Origin: Henriciella sp.
GTDB taxonomy: Bacteria; Pseudomonadota; Alphaproteobacteria; Caulobacterales; Hyphomonadaceae
Direction: 5' to 3'
Assembly (NCBI GenBank): GCA_030066975.1
Contig: JASJAO010000002.1
Coordinates: forward strand, 124,001 to 188,000
DNA length: 64,000 nt
The translations under genes were made by a program, and so were the position numbers. How positions within the stretch are numbered: position 1 is the first letter of the stretch; each line of letters opens with the position of its first letter. Below, piece after piece: positions 1 through 7,909 of the stretch. Under the pieces are notes generated by a model. The model saw nothing but the letters and a program-made list of their open reading frames with translations. It ran no database searches and was not told where the DNA came from.

Positions 1-96
1 CGCAGGATGGTCATTCTGCACACTGCGCACATACCGACCGCTATTGGCCAGCAAACCGACCGTTATGATCCCCAGCAGCACAGCGGTATAGAGCAT
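1..96 (-). CDS. Membrane-anchored protein, N-terminal fragment
   Basis: Reading the minus strand, an ATG at 96 opens a frame that continues off the left edge, giving 32 residues. Residues 2-16 are strongly hydrophobic, followed by a polar stretch (SGRYVRS), so this is either an uncleaved signal anchor or the first membrane segment. It starts 5 bases after the stop of the TPR gene on the same strand, so the two are probably one transcript. The visible part is too short to name a family. Confidence 0.55.
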   Translation of the reverse strand, partial: MLYTAVLLGIITVGLLANSGRYVRSVQNDHPA

Positions 97-101
97 GAGC
101 C

Positions 102-632
102 TCAAACCCGGCGGCCTTCTAAAGCCTGTTGAATACGCGCGACGCCGCGCTTGGCGGATGGAAAATGCGGATAAAGCTCCAGCGCCTTTTCATAGGCGAC
201 CAGCGCCTCATCTTCCGCGCCGAGGCTCTCCAACACTGCGCCAAGACCGCCCCAGGCGCCGAAATGGCGTGGCTCAAGGCGCAGCGCTTCATTCACGTCC
301 CGCAGCGCTTCGGCATAGTTTTCTTTGGCCAGGAACAAGGTCGCCCGACGGTTCCACGCCTCTGCATAGTTCGGCTGAATAGCGATCACGCGGTCATAGA
401 GCGCATGCGCATGCTCCAGATCCCCCATCGCCTGGGCGTTTACCGCCCGCTCCATCACCAGATCCGCTGCAGCCGATCCGCTTTCCATCCACGCGGCCCA
501 GATATCGAGCGCGGTATCATTCGCCTCTTCTTCAGTCGGCGCATCGCGCAACGTTTCGAACATTTCATCCGAAGGTCCGAAGTCTGGGCCGGAGACGAGA
601 ATCAAGCCGGCAAAGGCGAGCGCTTTGATCAT
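102..632 (-). CDS. TPR-repeat protein
   Basis: A 176-residue protein with a short hydrophobic N-terminus (ALAFAGLILVSG), likely a signal peptide, so it probably acts in the periplasm. Residues about 65-170 form at least three tetratricopeptide repeats with the usual spacing (A..AMGDLEHAHALYDRVI, A.LFLAKENYAEALRDVNEAL, G.VLESLGAEDEALVAYEKAL). TPRs are protein-binding scaffolds and no catalytic motif is visible. It precedes the membrane-protein fragment at 1-96 on the same strand. The partner is unknown. Confidence 0.85.
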   Translation of the reverse strand: MIKALAFAGLILVSGPDFGPSDEMFETLRDAPTEEEANDTALDIWAAWMESGSAAADLVMERAVNAQAMGDLEHAHALYDRVIAIQPNYAEAWNRRATLFLAKENYAEALRDVNEALRLEPRHFGAWGGLGAVLESLGAEDEALVAYEKALELYPHFPSAKRGVARIQQALEGRRV

Positions 633-744
633 GAAGTGAAATATGATCTGGCCTTACAAAGGTGCAAGAGAAAAAACTGTAACGAGATGCCGTATTATTT
701 CTACTTTAACGGGATTTTTTACGATTTAGCAGCATTTCCCGTTT

Positions 745-871
745 AGGTTGATTTTTGTCGCAGGCGGTTCTCCATGGCCGTACGGACAGCTCATTGCCTG
801 GATTCCCGCCCCTCTATCCAGGCAGACTTCTAAGCGGGACGGAGTGACACACTGCGTCCCGCTTTTTTTTT
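745..871 (+). ncRNA. Candidate small RNA with C-rich loop
   Basis: There is no plausible plus-strand gene here, yet the plus strand carries two consecutive perfect hairpins and a U-tract. Hairpin 1 pairs TGCCTGGAT (795-803) with ATCCAGGCA (816-824) around a 12-base loop made almost only of C and U (TCCCGCCCCTCT). Hairpin 2 is a Rho-independent terminator (833-871). C-rich loops of this kind in alphaproteobacterial sRNAs are known to pair with Shine-Dalgarno sequences. The 5' end is a guess, because no convincing promoter was seen. Confidence 0.5.
833..871 (+). terminator. Rho-independent terminator (plus strand)
   Basis: AGCGGGACG (833-841) pairs perfectly with CGTCCCGCT (855-863), followed by an uninterrupted run of T to 871. 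The T-run lies on the plus side only, so it terminates a plus-strand transcript even though both neighbouring genes are on the minus strand. That supports the small RNA call. Confidence 0.8.
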
Positions 872-873
872 GC

Positions 874-1341
874 TCAATCCTGACCTGGATCGACTTTCGC
901 GGCATCGGGGTCAAACAGATCAAACTGGTTGGGATTGGGGACAGTTTTCCGGCGCCGTTTGCGATTTCGCCCATGCCGGAAATAGAGGTCATCGGTGTAA
1001 TCTGGCGCGCCGCTCTTCTCTGTCGGTTCACCGGGTTTCGGCCTGGGCGCGATTTTGCGTTTCGCCACTTTCGATCGAGCAAGTTTCCAATAGGTGACAG
1101 CAAGAACGGCATTTCCCTCGCCATCCTCATAGTGTTGCACGAAGCCGTGCGCGGGGCTGGCTTCAATCTTCGCCAACATATCCGGCAGCTCTTCTGGTGA
1201 TGGCGTGAGCCATTCGGTCTCCAGCGATTTGACCTCCCGCTCTCCGGCCAGGTCTTCCGCCTCATACCGCGTTCGCGCTGCAGCCGTCTCCGCCTTCAGC
1301 GCATCTCGGGCCGTCCGTGCGAGGGGATAGGTATGGCTCAT
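874..1341 (-). CDS. Conserved-looking hypothetical protein
   Basis: A 155-residue soluble, highly charged protein. The first half is acidic and helix-prone (ARDALKAETAAARTRYEAEDLAGERE). The middle has a compact VQHYEDGEGNAVLAVTYWKL segment, and the tail has a basic run (HGRNRKRRRK) ending in PNPNQFDLFDP. The last resembles a short docking peptide, but that is only an impression. Codon use fits the neighbours and the competing antisense frames have low-complexity translations. I do not recognise the family. The stop sits 3 bases from the plus-strand terminator's T-run. Confidence 0.7.
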   Translation of the reverse strand: MSHTYPLARTARDALKAETAAARTRYEAEDLAGEREVKSLETEWLTPSPEELPDMLAKIEASPAHGFVQHYEDGEGNAVLAVTYWKLARSKVAKRKIAPRPKPGEPTEKSGAPDYTDDLYFRHGRNRKRRRKTVPNPNQFDLFDPDAAKVDPGQD

Positions 1342-1429
1342 AACCGGCAGCTAGGCGCGCAGGCGCAGTGAGTCCAGAGGTGAACGTCAACCCGGCCATC
1401 AATTCCCGAACCACAACACAGTCCCATTG

Positions 1430-1861
1430 TCAGACCTGCAGCACGGCTTGGTTCAACCGCGTAGCCGCGAGCCGTGCGAACCGCAGCGTCACGGCTTTAC
1501 GCCGCGCCGGGGCGAGCCTGGCTTCTTTCGGCTCTCTTAGAAACGCGCCGCCAAAGGCATCAGCGATGATCAGGCCGGTATGGCCAGGAATCAGGTCACG
1601 GGGAAACCCATCCTCAATGGCGAAGTAAAACCGATCGCAAAACCCGGCATATTCAGGCCATTTCGAATCGGCGCGAAAATCCGCGACCGAGGACTTGATT
1701 TCGACAATGACCACTTTGCCGTCCTGCCCGATCGCGGCCACATCGGCCCGCCTGCCATTGGCGAGTGTGAGTTCGGTTACCCCGGCAAAGCCATGTTCCG
1801 ACAAGAGGCGCAGGACCCCGCGACAGATTCGGCTGGCAGTTGGCAGGTCGGTCTCGATCAT
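1430..1861 (-). CDS. mmcB: MmcB-family DNA repair putative endonuclease
   Basis: A 143-residue protein of the MmcB type, a PD-(D/E)XK-like nuclease fold family. The core is visible as TLANGRRADVAAIGQDGKVVIVEIKSS, with a D...E-x-K pattern near residues 40-56, followed by WPEYAGFCDRFYFAI. In Caulobacter, mmcB belongs to the SOS response and takes part in repair of mitomycin-C-type damage. An upstream in-frame start at 1921 was set aside, because the LexA box (1877-1891) lies between it and the ATG at 1861. A LexA operator belongs in the promoter, not inside the gene. Confidence 0.88.
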   Translation of the reverse strand: MIETDLPTASRICRGVLRLLSEHGFAGVTELTLANGRRADVAAIGQDGKVVIVEIKSSVADFRADSKWPEYAGFCDRFYFAIEDGFPRDLIPGHTGLIIADAFGGAFLREPKEARLAPARRKAVTLRFARLAATRLNQAVLQV

Positions 1862-1876
1862 GGGCTCAAGGTATTT

Positions 1877-1891
1877 GTTCTTAAGATGTTC
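1877..1891. promoter_or_regulatory. LexA (SOS) box of mmcB
   Basis: GTTC TTAAGAT GTTC is an exact match to the alphaproteobacterial LexA operator GTTC-N7-GTTC. It lies 15 bases upstream of the mmcB ATG, where bound LexA would block transcription. It also decides the mmcB start codon. Confidence 0.82.
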
Positions 1892-1931
1892 TGATCTTAG
1901 AAATCTCAGCCTCCGGGTCAACAGATCAAAA

Positions 1932-1966
1932 TAAAAAACCCCCGAACCAAGCGGTCCGGGGGTTTT
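1932..1966 (-). terminator. Terminator of the Bax-inhibitor-1 gene
   Basis: On the minus strand CCCCCGGACC loops over GCTT to GGTTCGGGGG (one mismatch in a ten-pair stem), followed by TTTTTT. It lies 22 bases after the minus-strand stop at 1988. On the plus strand the stem is followed by TTTT, so it may be weakly bidirectional. Confidence 0.85.
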
Positions 1967-1987
1967 CCGATCAGGGTTTGGGTTCGC

Positions 1988-2770
1988 CTACTCGCGTGAA
2001 GCCAGCAGCATCAGCACGAACCGGAACATGTTCACAAACATGATGAAGAAGTTCAGGGCGCCCCAATTGGTCATTACCGCCATGCCGCGCTCATTGCCGG
2101 CAAACTGGTAATACCCTTCTTTGAGTTCCTGGGTCTGCCAGGCGACCAGTACGGCCGACAGCAGCGCAAAGCCACCTGAAATCATCCACTCCATATTGGA
2201 GGACGGTTCCATGATGCCGATCGCTGGCAACAGCATGTAGATCAGGGAGACCGCAACCAGGGCCCAGATCGCCATGATGGCAAAGCTGCCAATCGCGGAG
2301 AGATCACGCTTGGTTGTATAGCCCCAAAGCGAGAGCGCTGCGAACGCTGACGACGTGATGAAGAACGCTTTGGCGATCGTGCCATAGTTCAGAGCCTGCG
2401 AAATGCCGCCTGCAGTGCTCATGTTCAGGCCGGTTTGGGCCATCAGGAAATACACACCCAGGCCAAGCCCGATGAGCGTGACCAAGGTCCAGTACATGAT
2501 CGCTGAGCCAAGTGGGCTCGGGTTCTTCATGAAGAACATGGACCCGAAAATGATCGCGATCGGCCCGAAAGCGACCACATAATAGAGCGGTGTCCCAAAG
2601 ATGAGATTGGTCACAACCGGCACGGTACCCGCGATAAATGCAAGCACACCAGCAAGACCGATCCCGAGGGTCAGTTTGGTGTAGACCCCGAGCATGAATG
2701 TCCGGAGGCCAGCATCCACGCTGGCATCCATCGTCCGGCCCCGGGCGATAGACGTGTTGAAGTCGTTCAT
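1988..2770 (-). CDS. Bax inhibitor-1 / YccA family membrane protein
   Basis: A 260-residue inner-membrane protein with seven hydrophobic segments between about residues 25 and 257. Family signatures include the N-terminal GLRTFMLGVYTKLTLGIGLAG and the C-terminal NWGALNFFIMFVNMFRFVLMLL, with an acidic-residue site typical of these proton- or calcium-sensing channels. Bacterial members include YccA, a modulator of FtsH proteolysis, and YbhL. The exact role here is unknown. The ATG is preceded by AGAGGAAGCC, a good ribosome site. It is monocistronic and ends in a strong terminator. Confidence 0.93.
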   Translation of the reverse strand: MNDFNTSIARGRTMDASVDAGLRTFMLGVYTKLTLGIGLAGVLAFIAGTVPVVTNLIFGTPLYYVVAFGPIAIIFGSMFFMKNPSPLGSAIMYWTLVTLIGLGLGVYFLMAQTGLNMSTAGGISQALNYGTIAKAFFITSSAFAALSLWGYTTKRDLSAIGSFAIMAIWALVAVSLIYMLLPAIGIMEPSSNMEWMISGGFALLSAVLVAWQTQELKEGYYQFAGNERGMAVMTNWGALNFFIMFVNMFRFVLMLLASRE

Positions 2771-2917
2771 GGCTTCCTCTTTTAAAGGCCCGAGCCCTAT
2801 CGCCCGGATTGCTTATCATATGCGATAGATTTTATTGATTTTCAAGAAAAACCGGTTGGCGAGACCGCACTCAGCGGCTTATTCGCAAAGACTGAACGAG
2901 AATTAAGGATATCACAG

Positions 2918-3973
2918 ATGGCGATAGAACACAGACAGCTTGGGCGAACAGATCTGAAGGTCAGCTCCTGCTGTCTTGGTACGATGACCTGGGGCCAACA
3001 AAATACCGAAGCAGAAGGCCATGCGCAGATGGACTATGCGCTCGAGCGCGGGGTCGACTTCTGGGATACCGCGGAAATGTATTCCGTGCCACCGCAAGCC
3101 GAGACGCAAGGCTCCACCGAACGCATTATCGGCACCTGGTTTGCCAAGACTGGCCGTCGCCAGGAGGTTGTTCTGGCAACGAAAATCGCCGGATTGTCAA
3201 AAATGCTGTGGACACGGGATGCAGAGGTCGAGTGGACTCGTCACACCAAGGATCAGATCGACGAGGCGGTCGAGAAAAGCCTGAAACGCCTCCAGACCGA
3301 CTATATCGACCTCTATCAGCTGCACTGGCCAGACCGGCCGGTCAGCCTGTTCGGAGCCAAGATGGATGCGAAAGCCTATGAGCATGCCTATGAGAAGTTC
3401 GAAGACATCCTCAGCCACCTTGATTCGCACGTCAAAGCCGGTCGCATCCGCCATATCGGGTTGTCCAACGAGACCCCATTTGGCGTGATGCGGTTTGTCA
3501 GCGAGGCCGAAAAGAACGGTCTGCCGCGCATGGCCTCCATCCAGAACGCCTATAATCTCGTCAACCGCACTTTCGAAGATGGCGGCCTGGAGGAGGTTTG
3601 TGTCCGCGAGGATGTCGGCCTGCTCGCCTATTCGCCGCTCGGGCAAGGCTATTTGACCGGTAAATATCGCAATGGCGCCCTGCCGAAAGGCTCACGCAAG
3701 CAATTATTTGATCGCCTGCAGCGTTATGAGAGCCCGCAAGCCCTGCGCGCGATCGAATCATACCTTGTCCTTGCCGATCGGTACGGCATCGATCCGTCAA
3801 AACTCGCAATCAAATTCTGCGACACGCGCCCGTTTATGGCCTCAACGATTATCGGGGCAACCACGATGGATCAGCTGAAGATCTGTATCGATGCGTTCGA
3901 CATGGATTGGACCGACGATCTGGAGGCCGACGTCAATGCGCTTCACGCTGAGCAGCCTTCGCCGTGTCCATAG
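2918..3973 (+). CDS. Aldo/keto reductase (Tas-like)
   Basis: A 351-residue NADPH-dependent oxidoreductase with a TIM-barrel fold. Catalytic tetrad residues are recognisable: Asp and Tyr in VDFWDTAEMY (about 48-57), Lys in VLATKIAG, and His in DLYQLHWPDRP. The N-terminus (HRQLGRTDLKVSSCCLGTMTWG) and length match the Tas/YghZ subgroup. The cofactor-binding C-terminus reads FMASTIIGATTMDQLK. The start has the weak ribosome site AAGGATATCACAG. The physiological substrate cannot be read from sequence. Confidence 0.93.
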   Translation: MAIEHRQLGRTDLKVSSCCLGTMTWGQQNTEAEGHAQMDYALERGVDFWDTAEMYSVPPQAETQGSTERIIGTWFAKTGRRQEVVLATKIAGLSKMLWTRDAEVEWTRHTKDQIDEAVEKSLKRLQTDYIDLYQLHWPDRPVSLFGAKMDAKAYEHAYEKFEDILSHLDSHVKAGRIRHIGLSNETPFGVMRFVSEAEKNGLPRMASIQNAYNLVNRTFEDGGLEEVCVREDVGLLAYSPLGQGYLTGKYRNGALPKGSRKQLFDRLQRYESPQALRAIESYLVLADRYGIDPSKLAIKFCDTRPFMASTIIGATTMDQLKICIDAFDMDWTDDLEADVNALHAEQPSPCP

Positions 3974-4081
3974 ATGAGACGACACCCAATTTAATTGACA
4001 TTCCAGGCGACGCCGTGCAGCTTCCGTGCAACTGCAGGCTGTGCTACAGGTTGCAGGGTGGACGATTAAAGGGGAACCGAC

Positions 4082-4414
4082 ATGGCTGACGCCTCAAAAT
4101 ACGAAGATAACGTCAAAAAGTACGCCAACGGCTACAATCAGGCTGCGGCAGAAAAAATCGTGGGACATCTCGGCATTGCACTGCGCAATCGCGACAGTTC
4201 GCTGGTGTCGTGCTCTGACGAGACAGAACTTCAGCGTGTGCGCGAGAAATGGTGCCGCGGAAAGCTTGCCCTCGCACAAACCAATGATGAGTTGGACGCT
4301 GCCATCGCTGCGGTGTGTGAGAAGCTGAAACCCGAAGGCGGGAACAAAAGCCGCGTCACGTTCTACTATTTGCTGGCCGAACATTTCGGCAAACTGGGCG
4401 ATCTGGCTGGCTAA
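4082..4414 (+). CDS. DUF2853 family protein
   Basis: A 110-residue helical protein matching the DUF2853 pattern: an N-terminal YEDNVKKYANGYNQAAAEKIVGHLGIALRNRDSSLVSCSDETEL-type segment and a C-terminal SRVTFYYLLAEHFGKL. No function is established for the family. A strong ribosome site (AAAGGGGA) precedes the ATG, and a hairpin terminator follows. Confidence 0.85.
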   Translation: MADASKYEDNVKKYANGYNQAAAEKIVGHLGIALRNRDSSLVSCSDETELQRVREKWCRGKLALAQTNDELDAAIAAVCEKLKPEGGNKSRVTFYYLLAEHFGKLGDLAG

Positions 4415-4441
4415 GCCGCGCTGCAATCAGTGATAAGACAG

Positions 4442-4470
4442 AAACCCGGCCTGAAAGGGTCGGGTTTCCT
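4442..4470 (+). terminator. Probable terminator after DUF2853 gene
   Basis: AAACCCG pairs with CGGGTTT around a loop that can extend the stem by two more pairs. It is followed by TTTCCTACATTT, a poor U-tract, so termination may be incomplete and could read into thpR. Confidence 0.55.
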
Positions 4471-4498
4471 ACATTTGCCTTCAGAACCTGACGCCACC

Positions 4499-5038
4499 AT
4501 GCACCGTTTGTTTGCTGCTTTACCCATATCGGACGACCTTGCCGAGCGCCTTGTACCGTTGCGCACAGACCTGCCGGGCACACGTTGGCGTTGGCGCGAG
4601 CATTTCCACATTACGCTGCACTTCTATGGCCGGGTTGACCGAGACACAGCCGAAGAGATTGCGAATGCGCTGGAACGGATCAGCGCGCCAGCCCTGGAGT
4701 TGCAGATTGCCGGTGTCGGCTGGTTCGGTCGCCGTGAACCGCGCGCGCTCTACGCGCGGGTCGCCGCTTCCGACACCTTGTCCGAGCTTGCCCGCGCCTG
4801 CCGCCGGATCGCGCGGGAGCTGAACCTGAAACTCAGCGCCGACCCGTTCGTACCGCACATTACGCTGGCCTACTGCAATCAAACCCCGCTGGAAGCGGTG
4901 CGCAGCTGGAGCGAAACCTTCCAGACGCTGCAGTCAGAGCCGATCCTGTTTGATCGGTTTCATCTGTATGAGAGTTTCACCTCAGCCAACAAACCCAGTC
5001 GCTATGTCGCCCAGGCCGACTATCCGCTGACTGGATAG
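4499..5038 (+). CDS. thpR: RNA 2',3'-cyclic phosphodiesterase (ThpR/LigT)
   Basis: A 179-residue member of the 2H phosphoesterase family, with two HxTx motifs: HITLHFYG near residue 38 and HITLAYC near residue 120. These two histidines and threonines form the active site that opens 2',3'-cyclic phosphates on RNA ends. The start at 4499 (MHRLFAALPI) matches the family's N-terminus, and the earlier in-frame ATG at 4430 falls inside the preceding terminator. Length is normal. Confidence 0.92.
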   Translation: MHRLFAALPISDDLAERLVPLRTDLPGTRWRWREHFHITLHFYGRVDRDTAEEIANALERISAPALELQIAGVGWFGRREPRALYARVAASDTLSELARACRRIARELNLKLSADPFVPHITLAYCNQTPLEAVRSWSETFQTLQSEPILFDRFHLYESFTSANKPSRYVAQADYPLTG

Positions 5039-5082
5039 ACCGAGCTTTCGCCTGCAGACCTTGCGCGGCCTAAAACTATAAA

Positions 5083-5111
5083 TTGACATTCTGACTGCCA
5101 ATTCATACAAA
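5083..5111 (+). promoter_or_regulatory. Sigma-70-type promoter of the sulfatase operon
   Basis: TTGACA (5083-5088), a 17-base spacer and TACAAA (5106-5111) form a near-consensus promoter. The predicted transcription start (about 5118) coincides with the annotated ATG at 5117. Either the mRNA is essentially leaderless or translation begins at a later in-frame Met such as 5174. Confidence 0.55.
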
Positions 5112-5116
5112 GCTGT

Positions 5117-6916
5117 ATGGCTTTGGCTGAGCAACTCCTGAAACGCTGTCTTGGTGCTGCGATCATCACGCAAATGGCTGTCCTCGCTGCAATTGGAGCC
5201 GTATCGGTCGCACACGCACAGGACGTCACCCAGCCGAATTTCGTGATCATTCTGGTGGATGATGCCGCGCTGATGGATTTCGGCGTCTATGGCGGCGAAG
5301 CCCGCACGCCTCATATCGATGCGCTCGCCGCGCGCGGGGCGATGTTCACCCAATACCGAACCTCGCCGCTCTGCTCGCCCTCACGCGCCATGCTGCTGAC
5401 AGGAATGGACAATCATCTGACCGGCGTGGCCACAATCCCGGAAGTCCTACCAAAGGAACATGTCGGACAGGACGGCTATACGATGTCGCTGGAGCCCGGC
5501 GTCCTGACGCTTGCGGATCGCTTGCGTCCGGCAGGATACCGCACACTGATGACCGGCAAATGGCACATGGGCAGCGGCGACGGCGACTTGCCGTCCGATC
5601 ACGGGTTTGACCGTTCTTTCGCGCTCGATGCGTCCGGGGCCGACAATTGGGAAGACAAATCCTACATGCCCTTTTACCATGACGCGCCGTGGTATGAGGA
5701 TGGCGCGGCTGCCGATCTGCCCGAAGATTTCTATTCGTCTGAGTTCATTGTCGACAAAATGATCGACTATCTGGGTGAAGGCGACGCGGACCGCCCCTTC
5801 ATGGCCTTCCTCGGCTTTCAGGCCATTCACATCCCGGTACAGGCCCCGCCTGAATTCACCGCGAACTATGATGGCGTCTATGATGCTGGCTGGCGTGCCC
5901 TGCGCGAACAACGTCACCAGACCGCAAAGACCCTCGGCCTCATCCCGGAGGGCGCCCCGCTTGCGCCGATGCCGGAAGGGTCGCGCGACTGGGCCGCGCT
6001 CAGCGATAAGGACCGCGAGCTTTATATCGCGCGCATGCAAGTCAATGCCGGCATGATGGAAGCCATGGATCATCATATCGGCCGCTTCGTCGCGCACCTG
6101 AAACAGACGGGTGACTATGACAATACCGTCTTCGTGATCACCTCCGACAATGGCCCGGAACCCAATCGCGGTGACGATGATGCACGTCTGGCTATGTGGA
6201 TGCGTTTTAACGGCTACCATGTCGATCTGGACGGCATGGGCGAGCGCGGGAGCTGGGGCTTTATCGGTCCGGAATGGGCAAATGCGGCAGCCTCGCCCGG
6301 CGCGCTTTACAAGTTCTACGCCGCAGAAGGCGGGATCAGAGTGCCGCTGATCATGGCAGGTCCGGGTATCGCGCCCCAGCGGGTTGAGTCGATGGCGCTG
6401 GTGAGTGATGTCGCCCCCACCCTGCTCGACATGATCGCCTCAGAGCCGCCCGCACCGGACGGTGACGCGATGACCGGTCGCAGCTTGCTGCCCGTCCTGA
6501 CCGGGGCAGAGGCTGAGGTCTATGGCGATGATGAGCCGATCGGCATGGAAGTGTCGGGCAATTCCGCGCTCTACAAAGGCGACTACAAGATCACCCGCCA
6601 CATGGCCCCGGTCGGCGATGCGACATGGCGCCTATACAATATCGCCAACGACCCTGGTGAGACAACCGACCTGTCAGATATGATGCCTGACAAGAAGACT
6701 GAGCTGATCGCTGATTATCGCGCTTATGCCGAGCAGGTTGGCGTGCTTGAGATGCCAAAAGGCTACAATTCGCACGAACAGGTACAGGCGAACGCCATTG
6801 CCAAACTCCGCAAGCGGTTCTGGTGGATCTATCTGGTCGGCGCGCTCCTCATACTAGGGATCGCTTACGCAATATGGCGCATCGCACGCCTAATTATTCG
6901 GTCTGGGAGGGCCTGA
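5117..6916 (+). CDS. Membrane-anchored sulfatase (FGly type)
   Basis: A 599-residue arylsulfatase-family enzyme. A signal peptide (residues 1-35, ending AHAQ) is followed by the metal-binding NFVIILVDDA motif and the sulfatase signature C-S-P-S-R (86-90), whose Cys is converted to formylglycine in active enzymes. TGKWHMG and the ITSDNGPE motif complete the active site. The C-terminus has a transmembrane helix (about 570-592, IYLVGALLILGIAYAIW) and a basic tail, so the catalytic domain should sit in the periplasm tethered to the membrane. No sulfatase-modifying enzyme is encoded in the window. The stop overlaps the next gene as TGATG. Confidence 0.93.
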   Translation: MALAEQLLKRCLGAAIITQMAVLAAIGAVSVAHAQDVTQPNFVIILVDDAALMDFGVYGGEARTPHIDALAARGAMFTQYRTSPLCSPSRAMLLTGMDNHLTGVATIPEVLPKEHVGQDGYTMSLEPGVLTLADRLRPAGYRTLMTGKWHMGSGDGDLPSDHGFDRSFALDASGADNWEDKSYMPFYHDAPWYEDGAAADLPEDFYSSEFIVDKMIDYLGEGDADRPFMAFLGFQAIHIPVQAPPEFTANYDGVYDAGWRALREQRHQTAKTLGLIPEGAPLAPMPEGSRDWAALSDKDRELYIARMQVNAGMMEAMDHHIGRFVAHLKQTGDYDNTVFVITSDNGPEPNRGDDDARLAMWMRFNGYHVDLDGMGERGSWGFIGPEWANAAASPGALYKFYAAEGGIRVPLIMAGPGIAPQRVESMALVSDVAPTLLDMIASEPPAPDGDAMTGRSLLPVLTGAEAEVYGDDEPIGMEVSGNSALYKGDYKITRHMAPVGDATWRLYNIANDPGETTDLSDMMPDKKTELIADYRAYAEQVGVLEMPKGYNSHEQVQANAIAKLRKRFWWIYLVGALLILGIAYAIWRIARLIIRSGRA

Positions 6917-7902
6917 TGGACACGATAAGAACACCTGACGCGCAGTTTGAAGCGCTTTCGGGCTATGATTTCAGCCCAAACTATCACGAAATCACAGCTC
7001 AAGACGGAACCTTGCTCTGGATCCATTATCTCGACGAAGGTCCGCGCGATGGCGAGACCATCCTCTGCATGCATGGCCAGCCAAGCTGGAGCTATCTCTA
7101 TCGCAAGATGATCCCGCTTCTGACCGAGGCGGGTTACCGGGTCATTGCGCCGGACCTCATAGGCTTTGGCCGGTCCGATAAACTGACCACGCAGGACGAT
7201 TATACCTATCAGAATCATGTCGACTGGATGAGCAGCTGGCTGACCGGGCTCGATCTCAAGAACCTCACTCTGGTTTGCCAGGATTGGGGCGGCCTGATCG
7301 GTCTGCGCCTGGTCGGCGCTCACCCCGACCGGTTCAAGCGGCTCGTGATCGCCAATACCGGCTTGCCCAGCACGAAAATGATCACAGACGACATGTCCGA
7401 AATGCTGGGGCAAATGTACCAGACGATTCCGGTGCCGGACGCGGCCATGGTGCAGGAACAGTTCGCAGGCGGGGCACCGGGCGCCTTCCTCTATTGGGTA
7501 AAGTATGCTGCCGAAAGCCCAAGCTTCTCGGTACGGGATGTGTTTGGCATCCTGTCCGGTATTGAGGATGAGGCCATTCTCGACGGCTATACCGCGCCAT
7601 TTCCCGATGATCGCTATATTGCGGGTGCGCGGAAATTTCCGTCCCTGGTGCCACTGCGCCCGGAGGGGAAACCAGATCGCGAAGCGGGAGACAAAGCCTG
7701 GGCAGTTCTTGAACAGGCCAATCTGCCGGTCCTCACCGCGTTCAGCGACGGCGACCCGGTCACGAACGGCGGCGAACAGGCCTTCATCGACCGCCTGAGC
7801 AATGTGAAGAATGTCACGATCAAAGGCGGCGGTCATTTCCTGCAGGAGGATACGCCCGAACCACTGTCGCGCGAGATCATCACCTTCATGCAAGACACGT
7901 GA
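6916..7902 (+). CDS. Haloalkane dehalogenase (HLD-I, DhlA-like)
   Basis: A 328-residue alpha/beta hydrolase that hydrolyses carbon-halogen bonds to alcohol plus halide. The oxyanion motif HGQPSWSYLYR (53-63), PDLIGFGRSDK and the nucleophile elbow CQDWGG (nucleophile Asp123, halide-stabilising Trp124) match DhlA-type enzymes. The catalytic His lies in GGGHFLQED near the C-terminus. I chose the ATG at 6916 because it overlaps the sulfatase stop (TGATG) and follows GGGAGG. An earlier in-frame ATG at 6823 lies inside the sulfatase's membrane helix. The gene is coupled to the upstream sulfatase and 8 bases from the downstream one. Confidence 0.9.
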   Translation: MDTIRTPDAQFEALSGYDFSPNYHEITAQDGTLLWIHYLDEGPRDGETILCMHGQPSWSYLYRKMIPLLTEAGYRVIAPDLIGFGRSDKLTTQDDYTYQNHVDWMSSWLTGLDLKNLTLVCQDWGGLIGLRLVGAHPDRFKRLVIANTGLPSTKMITDDMSEMLGQMYQTIPVPDAAMVQEQFAGGAPGAFLYWVKYAAESPSFSVRDVFGILSGIEDEAILDGYTAPFPDDRYIAGARKFPSLVPLRPEGKPDREAGDKAWAVLEQANLPVLTAFSDGDPVTNGGEQAFIDRLSNVKNVTIKGGGHFLQEDTPEPLSREIITFMQDT

Positions 7903-7909
7903 GGCAGCC

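Noticed and set aside
726-1265. Minus-strand 179-codon frame
   Set aside because: It overlaps the better 874-1341 gene in another frame, and its translation is rich in Arg, Pro and Ser with no structure.
1862-1921. Upstream extension of mmcB
   Set aside because: It contains the LexA box and has no ribosome-binding site; the ATG at 1861 fits the family.
5039-5116. Terminator after thpR
   Set aside because: No convincing hairpin with U-tract could be found before the sulfatase promoter.
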